A stretch of 6,164 nucleotides of DNA from Fidelibacterota bacterium (GCA_023134755.1 JAGLUM010000472.1:1-6164), one strand, 5' to 3'; shown: positions 1-6,156, counted from the first letter of the stretch. A program made the numbers and translations. The notes: a model not told the origin generated them from the sequence alone.

Positions 1-10
1 TTTTTTTCAT
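1..10 (-). CDS. Possible 5' end of a leftward gene (three codons visible)
   Basis: On the minus strand, ATG AAA AAA begins at position 10 and runs off the window edge. Met-Lys-Lys is a common start for exported proteins. No Shine-Dalgarno sequence precedes it, unlike the amylase, fakB and plsY starts in this window, and only three codons are visible. It is listed because the amylase is followed by a gene-free gap with a TATAAT at a suitable distance; it may be only a poly-T tract. Confidence 0.15.
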
Positions 11-60
11 TTTTTAGATTAATAAAATTAAAATCTCGGCAAATTCCTAACATTCAATTG

Positions 61-66
61 ATTATA
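61..66 (-). promoter_or_regulatory. Possible -10 box directed leftward
   Basis: The minus strand reads TATAAT, an exact sigma-70 -10 hexamer. It lies about 50 nt upstream of a possible ATG AAA AAA start at 10-8, a plausible leader length. No good -35 (TTGACA-like) hexamer is found 16-18 nt upstream and no TG extension is present. In DNA this AT-rich the match may be chance. Confidence 0.22.
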
Positions 67-165
67 GCGTTTTCAGCCTCATTTTTTACCATTAGGCCGG
101 AAAATCTGAAAGATATTTCGATTTTTACAATCAAAAAAGACAATACGATCTGATAAAAATCACAC

Positions 166-184
166 ATTAGACCTGAGATCTAAT
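166..184. repeat. Imperfect 19-bp palindrome 9 nt past the amylase stop
   Basis: ATTAGA (166-171) and TCTAAT (179-184) are perfect 6-bp arms. Inside them CT/AG also pair around G175, so only the 172/178 pair is mismatched. Transcribed on the minus strand it would form a weak AT-rich hairpin, with a short T run (ATTTTTAT) about 7 nt further on. It could be a weak terminator for the amylase gene or a protein-binding site; the sequence does not decide. The stem is too GC-poor for a confident terminator call. Confidence 0.4.
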
Positions 185-193
185 CAATTTTAT

Positions 194-2566
194 TTATTTC
201 AGCGTGAATACATATCCACTGTAAGGTTTTGTCTGGATATAAAGCACATTCTGCTCTAAGCGGATAGCCGGGTCATAATTTAGGCAACGTATACTACTTA
301 TGTTCAGTTCTTTCGGCAGTGTGATATGAATTTCTTCAGCAAAATTTTTGCGGAAAATGACAACAAGCAAACGTTCGTTAAAATCTGACCGCAGGTAGGC
401 ATAGATCTGCTTGTCAGCACGAAGTGTAGTATAATCGCCGTAACGTAATGCGGGGTGCTCATTGCGCAGGGCCGTCATGACCGCAATATATTTCCGGAGT
501 TCCCGTTCGCGGGGCGTTGTTTTCCACCGCATCATTCTGCGGTTATCCGGATCTGCCGCACCGGTCATCCCAATTTCATTTCCGTAATAAATAACCGGAG
601 GGCCGGGAATGGTCATTAGGTAAGTCATGTATGTCTCAATTTTATCATAGGTCACGGGATCATCAATACGGATATCTTTATTCCATCCGACTTCCTGCGC
701 GTTATCTCCCCAGTCCAGATCATGTTCCAGATATGCGGGATAGCGTGGCTGGTCGTGACTGTCCATCAGGTTCGCCATTAGGTGCAGTTGGCCGTAGATA
801 TCTACCACGTTTTCCATCTCATCTGCCAGAGATTTAAAGCTGGCATTTTCCATAGCAAAGGCGTAACGGGCAGGCCAATATAGATTAAAATTAAACTGAG
901 CAGATAATTGTCCGTTGTTGACATAGGAACGGATCAGAGAATGATCACCAAAGGTCTCGCCAATCTGAAAGATGTCTTTATCCGGAAATTCCTGGCGAAT
1001 TTCACGTGTTAAAGCACGCCAGAATATATTGGGGACATGCTTTACGGCATCATGTCTAAAACCGTCTATGTCATAGTTTTTTAACCACCAAATTGCATCG
1101 CTTATTACTGTATCAATGGCTTCGGGTGCGCTGGGATAGTCAAAACTTGGCAGATAAGATTCGAACCAGGTAGTTAAACGGTATTCATCAAAAAGACGAA
1201 GGTTTTGTCTGCCATCCGGCAGTTCATACTGTCCAAACCATTCCGGATGTTCCCGGTAATAGGGATGTTCCTGATGGACATGATTGGAAACAAAGTCCAT
1301 TAAAATGCGCACATCTCTTTTATGGGCAACCTCTATCAAGGTATGTACGTCATCTGTATTTCCATAATGGAGATCTACTTCCCGCGACGCGATCGGCCAG
1401 TATCCGTGATATCCGCTGAACATACGATGCGGTTCCGGAGTCTCACGATAAGGGTCGGCTGTGTTTTTAATGAAAGGCAGCATCCAGATCGTGTTAATGC
1501 CCAAGTCGTTAAAATATCCTTCATCCAGCTTTTCAATAACCCCATACAGGTCGCCGCCATTAAAATTGACTCTATCGGTGAGTTCTGCATGTAAAATAGG
1601 GGCATTATTGGAAGGATCTCTATCATAAAAACGATCCACCATCAGCGAATATATAATGGCATCCTGCCATTTGAACGTGCCGCCGTTACCAGCCGGAATG
1701 CCGTTTTCCAAAATGACTTCAGCAAGGTTAGATGTAGCATTTTTTCCACTCCATGCAAGACGGACACGTGAACTTCTTTTTGCGAGTTCCCGTGGCAATC
1801 TAAGAGTAAGTATGTGATCAGAAATTGCTATTTGAGATGATTTAATACGATGATTATCAACAAGTGCAATAATGTTATAATGAGAAAATTCTCCCTGATA
1901 ATCATTTGGAATGATATGGTACTGCAGAATCAAGTGCGAATTTGCGGAATGATTTTTGGGCGTAATAAATGGACGTGTTCCTTCAAAAGAGGGTAGTACC
2001 TTAAGAAACGAATTATAGCCACCAAGTCCGTTGGGAACTGAGATCGGATTCTCAGGATCCAGGATCTCTTTGCCGTCAACGGAAAATAAATACTCGTATT
2101 GGCCGGGTTCAAAAGGAACGGTTAAAGAAAAATCCCCCGTATCAAGCCGACGCATCAGAAGCTGAGTGCGATTCCAAAAATTGAAATTTCCAAATACTGT
2201 TACCTGATCAACATCAGTATCCGAATGATACTGAAAAGTTATGTTCCGACGCAGTATTACCTTCACCGGTATTTCATAGCTGGATTTATTAAAAGTAAAT
2301 GTCAGTGTAGTGTAACCTGAAAAATAGTTGTCTGCGTAAAGAACCAGTCGTTTATTATCTTCCGATAATTTGGTGTTGATATGCGGATGGCTTCGAATTG
2401 ATAATGATCTATAATTGTCCGCGTAAAATAGATCCTGAGTGACAATAACAGTCGAATCTCCTGAAAAAACGAATTGAACAGGAATAATATCCAATGCCGG
2501 TGAGGGATTCGACATACATCCAAACATAAGGAATAACATTAAACTTAAGAATACAACTCTTTTCAT
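194..2566 (-). CDS. Secreted GH13 alpha-amylase-family lipoprotein with CBM48-like module
   Basis: Predicted alpha-glucan or maltodextrin hydrolase of 790 residues, exported and lipid-anchored. The N-terminus (MKRVVFLSLMLFLMFGC) is a lipoprotein signal, with Cys17 as the likely acylated residue. A beta-rich segment follows (about 25-105), then a CBM48/AMPK-like module (about 115-190, with GNFNFW near 126-131 and a later VDG...DP), then another beta-rich segment to about 290. The GH13 barrel starts near 300 and has all four classical regions: DFVSNH (Asp424), GFRHD (nucleophile Asp506), GET (acid/base Glu537) and DSHD (Asp605). Residues from about 710 look like the C-terminal beta domain. The DSHDQPR block and the DPDNRRMMRW stretch resemble neopullulanases and cyclomaltodextrinases, but the subfamily is uncertain. 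I chose the Met at 2566 because AGGAG lies 5 nt upstream and the signal peptide begins there; the frame stays open to an ATG at 2641, which would add 25 residues ahead of the signal. Catalytic family is confident; exact substrate is not. Confidence 0.93.
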   Translation of the reverse strand: MKRVVFLSLMLFLMFGCMSNPSPALDIIPVQFVFSGDSTVIVTQDLFYADNYRSLSIRSHPHINTKLSEDNKRLVLYADNYFSGYTTLTFTFNKSSYEIPVKVILRRNITFQYHSDTDVDQVTVFGNFNFWNRTQLLMRRLDTGDFSLTVPFEPGQYEYLFSVDGKEILDPENPISVPNGLGGYNSFLKVLPSFEGTRPFITPKNHSANSHLILQYHIIPNDYQGEFSHYNIIALVDNHRIKSSQIAISDHILTLRLPRELAKRSSRVRLAWSGKNATSNLAEVILENGIPAGNGGTFKWQDAIIYSLMVDRFYDRDPSNNAPILHAELTDRVNFNGGDLYGVIEKLDEGYFNDLGINTIWMLPFIKNTADPYRETPEPHRMFSGYHGYWPIASREVDLHYGNTDDVHTLIEVAHKRDVRILMDFVSNHVHQEHPYYREHPEWFGQYELPDGRQNLRLFDEYRLTTWFESYLPSFDYPSAPEAIDTVISDAIWWLKNYDIDGFRHDAVKHVPNIFWRALTREIRQEFPDKDIFQIGETFGDHSLIRSYVNNGQLSAQFNFNLYWPARYAFAMENASFKSLADEMENVVDIYGQLHLMANLMDSHDQPRYPAYLEHDLDWGDNAQEVGWNKDIRIDDPVTYDKIETYMTYLMTIPGPPVIYYGNEIGMTGAADPDNRRMMRWKTTPRERELRKYIAVMTALRNEHPALRYGDYTTLRADKQIYAYLRSDFNERLLVVIFRKNFAEEIHITLPKELNISSIRCLNYDPAIRLEQNVLYIQTKPYSGYVFTLK

Positions 2567-2571
2567 ACAAA

Positions 2572-2576
2572 CTCCT
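2572..2576 (-). promoter_or_regulatory. Shine-Dalgarno site that fixes the amylase start
   Basis: Read on the minus strand this is AGGAG followed by 5 nt (TTTGT) and then ATG at 2566. Neither upstream in-frame ATG (2587, 2641) begins at a signal peptide, so this site decides the start codon. Confidence 0.8.
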
Positions 2577-2607
2577 ATTGTGTTCATACTGCCGTGTAAT
2601 AAATCGA

Positions 2608-2621
2608 ATCTAAAATTAGAT
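2608..2621. repeat. 14-bp inverted repeat upstream of the amylase
   Basis: ATCTAA and TTAGAT flank a 2-bp AA centre. It lies 42 bp upstream of the amylase start codon, a position suited to an operator over its promoter. The hexamer ATCTAA also occurs in the palindrome beyond the amylase stop (178-183). The AT-only centre and AT-rich background leave chance as a real alternative. Confidence 0.35.
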
Positions 2622-2665
2622 AGTATATCATTTATTGGCAATATAAAATTACGTTGATTTTCAAT

Positions 2666-2686
2666 TAGAATTTAATAGAAATTCTA
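2666..2686. repeat. 21-bp perfect inverted repeat in the middle of the divergent region
   Basis: TAGAATTT (2666-2673) and AAATTCTA (2679-2686) are exact 8-bp reverse-complement arms around a 5-nt spacer. The element lies almost midway between the two start codons, about 100 bp from the amylase ATG and about 90 bp from the fakB ATG. That is where a shared repressor or activator site would sit. No T run follows on either strand, so it is not terminator-like. The role is inferred from position only. Confidence 0.4.
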
Positions 2687-2764
2687 GTAGTATACGTGAC
2701 AGAGAGATGGAATAAAAAATATAGCATTCAAATAATATTTTGTTTATTATTACAACAACATATC

Positions 2765-2770
2765 AGGAGG
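2765..2770 (+). promoter_or_regulatory. Strong Shine-Dalgarno site for fakB
   Basis: AGGAGG with a 7-nt spacer to the ATG at 2778. It is the strongest ribosome-binding site in the window and confirms the start of the first gene of the lipid cluster. Confidence 0.85.
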
Positions 2771-2777
2771 AACCGCT

Positions 2778-3659
2778 ATGAAAATCATCATCGGTAACAC
2801 ATGCAACTTTGAGCCTGAACGTATTAAAGAATTAGGGCTTGGACTAATTGATTATCCCGTTTATTTGAACGGGAAAGAATATCCGCAGTACTGGGATATG
2901 CCTAATTGGCGCGAAGAAAAAGAGAAGTTTATTAAATTATTGCGCGATAAAAATAATAAAGGGACAACTGTTGGCATAACTGAAAAGCAGTTTACTGATA
3001 TGTTTGAAGAGTACAAAGATGAAGAGATACTACTGATCACACAATCGCTTAATAATACCCATGCTACCCGGGATGCTCTGCGTAAGGTATTAAAAGATTA
3101 CCCCCAATACGATGTTAAAGCCTTTGATACCGAAAGCCTTGCCAGCGGAGTCGGGGTACAGGCAATGGCCATGTTTAAAGAAGCGGAAGGGAAAGATTTA
3201 AGCCGGGATGAACTCTATGATATTTTAGTAAAAAACCGGCCGAACGCACATGTTGTCGGAGTTTTATATGACTTATTCTATTTAAGCCGAAGCGGACGTA
3301 TCGGACTGGCAAAAGCAGTTTTGGCAACCGCAATGGGATTGTATCCGCTGCTTTCTTCCACACCGCAATCCGGAGTGATTAAATCCATTGGAAAAGTCAA
3401 AAATTACAAACAGGCAAATGCACGGTTTCTTGCAACAATAAAATCGCAGATGCAGGAAAAAAACAGTAAGCGCCTGACCGCGACCATGTCCTATGTAACT
3501 GACCATGATAAAGAGTGTCTGCATTTGAAAAAAATGCTTGAAGCTGCAGCGGAAGAATTGGGATGGGATGTACACATTGAAATAAATTATGCTTCATTTG
3601 CTCTTTTACCGCACATGGGTCCCGATTTTTATGAAATGGGATATGTAATAGGAACCTGA
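2778..3659 (+). CDS. fakB: DegV/FakB-family fatty-acid-binding protein
   Basis: Predicted soluble cytoplasmic carrier that holds one fatty acid and presents it to the kinase FakA. The 293-residue length is normal for DegV proteins. Family marks in order: an N-terminal strand KIIIGNT (2-8), TTVGIT (63-68) where the ligand-contacting TSxP-type motif usually lies, TQSLNNTHAT (88-97) matching the SSxLSGT-type motif, FDTES (116-120), YLSRSGRI (168-175) matching the LxxGGRI motif, and LPHMGPDF (277-284) matching the HxGPG motif. Several are diverged: the usual Asp-Ser after the first strand is Gly6-Asn7, and GPG reads GPD. It heads a three-gene cluster; fakA follows after 25 bp. Placement beside fakA supports FakB over a generic DegV call. 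The fold assignment is firm; chain-length or saturation preference cannot be read. Confidence 0.88.
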   Translation: MKIIIGNTCNFEPERIKELGLGLIDYPVYLNGKEYPQYWDMPNWREEKEKFIKLLRDKNNKGTTVGITEKQFTDMFEEYKDEEILLITQSLNNTHATRDALRKVLKDYPQYDVKAFDTESLASGVGVQAMAMFKEAEGKDLSRDELYDILVKNRPNAHVVGVLYDLFYLSRSGRIGLAKAVLATAMGLYPLLSSTPQSGVIKSIGKVKNYKQANARFLATIKSQMQEKNSKRLTATMSYVTDHDKECLHLKKMLEAAAEELGWDVHIEINYASFALLPHMGPDFYEMGYVIGT

Positions 3660-3684
3660 AAACGAGAAGAAATAGAAAAATCAT

Positions 3685-5271
3685 ATGAATATAGATAGAT
3701 TTATTGACTCATTGGAGGGGGCACTGGATTATTTAAAAGCAAATTATCATACCGTTGATAATTTAAATGTATTTCCTGTACCCGACGGGGATACCGGTGT
3801 AAATATGGTGCTGACCTTTGAGCCGGCCGTTCAGGCGATCAGAGATTCTAAAAAGCGAGATCTTGAAACCGTTTTGAACTTGTTGCAGGAAGAAACCACC
3901 ATGAACAGCCGCGGGAACTCGGGATTTATCTTATCGCGATTTTTTAGCGGATTTTCCGAAATTATTCGAAAGTATGAAAAAATCACCCCTGAAGTACTTA
4001 CTGATGCATTTTATCAGGGACTTTATATCTCAAAAACAGCAATATCTACACCAATGGAAGGTACAATGTTGTCGGTATTTGAAGCTATTGCCGATGCGAT
4101 GAGCGCAGCGCAATCTGCTAATGTACTTGAGCACTTTGAACTGGCTATTCAAAGCGGACGTGAAGAGGTAATGCATTCCCCTGAAAAACTTCCTGTTCTG
4201 AAAAAGGCAGGAGTCGTGGATTCCGGCGCACTCGGATTCGTTTTTATTATTGAAGGAATGAAACGCGGACTGACAGGAGAAGCAGTAGAAGTTGAGAATG
4301 AAGATGACTACCGTTTTGAACCGGATGCGGATTCCAATCTTGAAGAACTGATGGAGATCAGCCATCGTTATTGTACTGAGCTTACGATCAAACGAACTGA
4401 CAACGCTCCAAAGAATGGTTTAAGAACATATTTAGACAAAATCGGTGATAGTGTTGCGTTATTGGAGAATGACAATATTATTAAGCTGCATGTACACACC
4501 AATACGCCGGATGATGTTGTAAAAGAATTATCCCGGTATGGGACCATTGTCAATAAAAAAATTGAAGATATGCAAAAGCAGATCGAAGAAGAATTTGCAC
4601 GGTTTAAGCATGAAAATGAGATTGGTATTCTTGCCTTAGTTCCGGGTGAAGGGTTTCGGACTATCCTGCATGATTTTGAACCTAACCTTGATGTATTAGT
4701 ATACTCAAAACATCTTCCCAAAACCGGTGACATTTTAAATCATATTAATCAAATGCCTTACGAAGTGATCATTGTTCTTGCAAACGATAAAAACATTATT
4801 CCGGCAGTACAATTAGTAAAAGATAAGACCTCTAAGCATATTGAAATTTTTCCCAGTAAAAATATGATTCAGGGAATTGCTGCCATTATGGGTTTTGTAA
4901 AAAATTCATCCTGGCAGGAAAATCTAGCCCAGATGAGCGCCTCTATGGAACTTGTAGATAGCATAAGTGTGTACAAAAGCATCAAAGATTCACAATTTGC
5001 AGGAATTAAGATTCCGGTAGATCATTACTTTGCAGTTATGAACGGTCATGTCGTTACAGTGGATGAAACATTCAATGAAGCAGTATTAAAAGCAGTGCGC
5101 GGAGCAGATCTTGACGAGCGTACTGTGATTGGTTTTTATTATAATGATCAACTGCAGGAGGATGAATTAAGTCCTATCTGTGAAATTTTAAAAACAGAAT
5201 ATGAAGAAATCGATATTGAAACCCATTATGGCGGACAGCATACTGCAATGCTGTTGATTTCGTTAGAATAA
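3685..5271 (+). CDS. fakA: Fatty acid kinase FakA (DAK2/DhaL domain)
   Basis: Predicted ATP-dependent kinase that phosphorylates FakB-bound fatty acid to acyl-phosphate in the cytoplasm. The 528 residues show the full three-part architecture. The N-terminal DhaL nucleotide domain (1 to about 197) carries NVFPVPDGDTGVNM (28-41, with metal-binding Asp34 and Asp36), SRGNSG (75-80), TPMEGTMLSV (122-131) and VLKKAGVVDSG (171-181). The middle domain (about 225-305) has YCTEL (229-233) and KLHVHT (267-272); Cys230, His269 and His271 match residues described as metal ligands in this family. The C-terminal DegV-like domain (about 312-528) includes LVPGEGF, ANDKN (366-370) and a terminal GGQHT. Nothing is truncated. 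The ribosome-binding site is weak (GAGAAG, 15 nt from the ATG), but the start matches the family's usual N-terminus and may use coupling from fakB. Dihydroxyacetone kinase is unlikely given the added domains and neighbours. Confidence 0.93.
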   Translation: MNIDRFIDSLEGALDYLKANYHTVDNLNVFPVPDGDTGVNMVLTFEPAVQAIRDSKKRDLETVLNLLQEETTMNSRGNSGFILSRFFSGFSEIIRKYEKITPEVLTDAFYQGLYISKTAISTPMEGTMLSVFEAIADAMSAAQSANVLEHFELAIQSGREEVMHSPEKLPVLKKAGVVDSGALGFVFIIEGMKRGLTGEAVEVENEDDYRFEPDADSNLEELMEISHRYCTELTIKRTDNAPKNGLRTYLDKIGDSVALLENDNIIKLHVHTNTPDDVVKELSRYGTIVNKKIEDMQKQIEEEFARFKHENEIGILALVPGEGFRTILHDFEPNLDVLVYSKHLPKTGDILNHINQMPYEVIIVLANDKNIIPAVQLVKDKTSKHIEIFPSKNMIQGIAAIMGFVKNSSWQENLAQMSASMELVDSISVYKSIKDSQFAGIKIPVDHYFAVMNGHVVTVDETFNEAVLKAVRGADLDERTVIGFYYNDQLQEDELSPICEILKTEYEEIDIETHYGGQHTAMLLISLE

Positions 5272-5297
5272 TAAAATGGTAAAAAATGTAATCAATT

Positions 5298-5303
5298 AAG
5301 GAG
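5298..5303 (+). promoter_or_regulatory. Shine-Dalgarno site for plsY
   Basis: AAGGAG with a 5-nt spacer (AAAGT) to the ATG at 5309. It sits in the 37-bp gap after fakA, which contains no hairpin, supporting cotranscription. Confidence 0.8.
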
Positions 5304-5308
5304 AAAGT

Positions 5309-6058
5309 ATGTATTATCTAATCCTGGTACTTGGCATTATTGTTGGATATTTATCCGGTAGTGTTAGCTATGCCCGTATTTTTTCCCGTATAGGAAAGGG
5401 TGTGGATATTACCAAGGTTGGAAACGGAAACCCCGGGACATCCAATGTGATGAGGGAAGTTGGCAAACTGTGGGGGAGCTTTACCCTGCTCGGTGATTCC
5501 CTGAAAGGTGTGTTGCCCATGATACTGTTTAAATACTTGTTTCTTTCTGAAACATCTATTTTTTCTATTTCGATGCCCTTTTCAGGTGCTGGGTATGTTG
5601 TTGTGGCATTGATCGGATTTGCCGCAATTTACGGACATGCATATCCTGTATTTTATCGATTCAAAGGGGGTGGTTCTCTCGGAGTACTGTTTGGATGCTG
5701 GTGGTTTTTGCTTTACCCGCAGTTCCTGATCTGTGTTGCTTTATCCTACATTATTGTAAAACTTTTTCTCCCCAATAAAAAATATCCTATGGGGCGCATG
5801 ACACCGGTCGTTTTTGTTGTCATGACGCCCTTATTTATTCTTGCTGAAAGTCTTTTTATATCAGAATGGCATCCTTTTCATGTAAACAGCGTATTATTCG
5901 ATCATATCGGATGGGGTAATCATTTTCTTTCTCTTAACGGCGGTGGATGGCTGTTGGTTGTCAGTTTCTTTGTTTTTGCTCTTTCCGTTATTCCCATTAA
6001 CAGTTCGTTACTGAAAAATGAAGTACTAAAGAGGGAAAAGAAGGACGGAAGAAATTGA
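5309..6058 (+). CDS. plsY: Divergent PlsY-type acyl-phosphate:glycerol-3-phosphate acyltransferase
   Basis: Predicted inner-membrane enzyme that transfers an acyl group from acyl-phosphate to glycerol-3-phosphate, giving lysophosphatidic acid. Hydrophobic stretches near 2-22, 56-79, 94-115, 124-153, 166-184 and 212-232 suggest about six or seven membrane segments. Motif 1 is recognisable as GNGNPGTSNVMR (38-49; family GSGNxGATNxxR), followed by the usual D63/K66-G pair. Motif 2 reads GHAYPVF then FKGGGSLG (118-125) where the family has FKGGKGVA, so the Lys is Gly122. Motif 3 has R163-M-T but lacks the usual serine pattern. At 249 residues it is longer than the roughly 200 of typical PlsY, with extra sequence around 181-211. 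Its place 37 bp after fakA, whose product is the PlsY acyl donor, strongly supports the role. The changed motifs leave open a different acceptor or reduced activity. Its stop codon lies inside a tandem repeat. Confidence 0.83.
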   Translation: MYYLILVLGIIVGYLSGSVSYARIFSRIGKGVDITKVGNGNPGTSNVMREVGKLWGSFTLLGDSLKGVLPMILFKYLFLSETSIFSISMPFSGAGYVVVALIGFAAIYGHAYPVFYRFKGGGSLGVLFGCWWFLLYPQFLICVALSYIIVKLFLPNKKYPMGRMTPVVFVVMTPLFILAESLFISEWHPFHVNSVLFDHIGWGNHFLSLNGGGWLLVVSFFVFALSVIPINSSLLKNEVLKREKKDGRN

Positions 6059-6087
6059 GAATTGATAATAGATAATTGACAATGGAG
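6053..6087. repeat. Five tandem AATTGAN-like heptamers overlapping the plsY stop
   Basis: Five consecutive 7-bp units can be read: AATTGAG, AATTGAT, AATAGAT, AATTGAC, AATGGAG. The first contains the plsY TGA stop (6056-6058). Degenerate heptamer arrays of this kind occur between genes in several bacterial groups (from general knowledge, not searched). It looks like an expanding simple repeat or the edge of a dispersed intergenic element. Confidence 0.6.
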
Positions 6088-6099
6088 AAAAAGGGGGGC

Positions 6100-6113
6100 C
6101 GTAAACCGTGAAC
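6100..6113. repeat. Two tandem CGTRAAC heptamers
   Basis: CGTAAAC (6100-6106) is followed directly by CGTGAAC (6107-6113), differing by one transition. The unit length equals that of the upstream AATTGAN array but the sequence is unrelated. With only two copies this would be unremarkable alone; next to the first array it suggests a composite repeat region. Confidence 0.4.
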
Positions 6114-6126
6114 TTAATTATTGTAG

Positions 6127-6156
6127 GGAACCCCGAAGCATCGGGGTGACCGTTCC
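6127..6156. repeat. GC-rich nested hairpin after plsY
   Basis: CCCCGA (6131-6136) and TCGGGG (6141-6146) form a perfect 6-bp stem around an AGCA loop. An outer GGAAC (6127-6131) can pair with GTTCC (6152-6156), sharing C6131 with the inner stem as alternatives. GTTC (6152-6155) can instead pair with GAAC (6161-6164). No T run follows, so it is not a standard intrinsic terminator. It is noticeably more GC-rich than the rest of the window and resembles a dispersed palindromic intergenic element cut by the window edge. Confidence 0.5.

Larger units (their letters stand above)
2567..2777. other. Divergent intergenic region between amylase and fakB
   Basis: A 211-bp AT-rich stretch separating two outward-facing genes, so it should hold both promoters. 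I see no convincing -35/-10 pair on either strand. The minus strand has TATACT near 2622-2627 and the plus strand TTGATT at 2654-2659, each without a well-spaced partner. It contains two inverted repeats, listed separately. No RNA gene or riboswitch-like fold is apparent. Confidence 0.6.

Noticed and set aside
166..184. Resemblance to a FapR operator (TTAG and CTAA arms at similar spacing)
   Set aside because: Only the outer tetramers match what I recall of the FapR box; the core differs, and the site sits after the amylase gene rather than upstream of the lipid genes.
631..837. Plus-strand open frames inside the amylase gene (also 1322-1594)
   Set aside because: Both lie opposite the conserved GH13 barrel and carry no recognisable motif; they are shadows of the real reading frame.
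2711..2754. Bacteroidetes-type promoter (TAnnTTTG) near TAATATTTTG upstream of fakB
   Set aside because: The spacing does not fit the -7 consensus and no TTTG-like -33 element is placed correctly; the match is explained by AT-richness.
3397..3684. Minus-strand open frame covering the end of fakB and the fakB-fakA gap
   Set aside because: Composition is that of an antisense shadow, and it lies opposite a conserved domain of fakB.
4368..4733. 121-codon open frame antisense to fakA
   Set aside because: It lies wholly inside a confident gene, is rich in Cys and Ser as expected for an antisense shadow, and shows no ribosome-binding site or recognisable domain.
3685..5271. Dihydroxyacetone kinase subunit (DhaL) as the product
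   Set aside because: The DhaL-like domain is followed by the middle Cys/His domain and a C-terminal DegV-like domain, as in FakA, and no DhaK or DhaM neighbour is present.
6131..6146. Intrinsic terminator for the fakB-fakA-plsY transcript
   Set aside because: The stem is strong but is followed by a mixed GC-rich sequence rather than a T run, so termination is not supported.
6108..6149. Short GTG-initiated frame in the right-hand tail
   Set aside because: It stops after 13 codons, has no suitably spaced Shine-Dalgarno sequence, and overlaps the heptamer and hairpin repeats.
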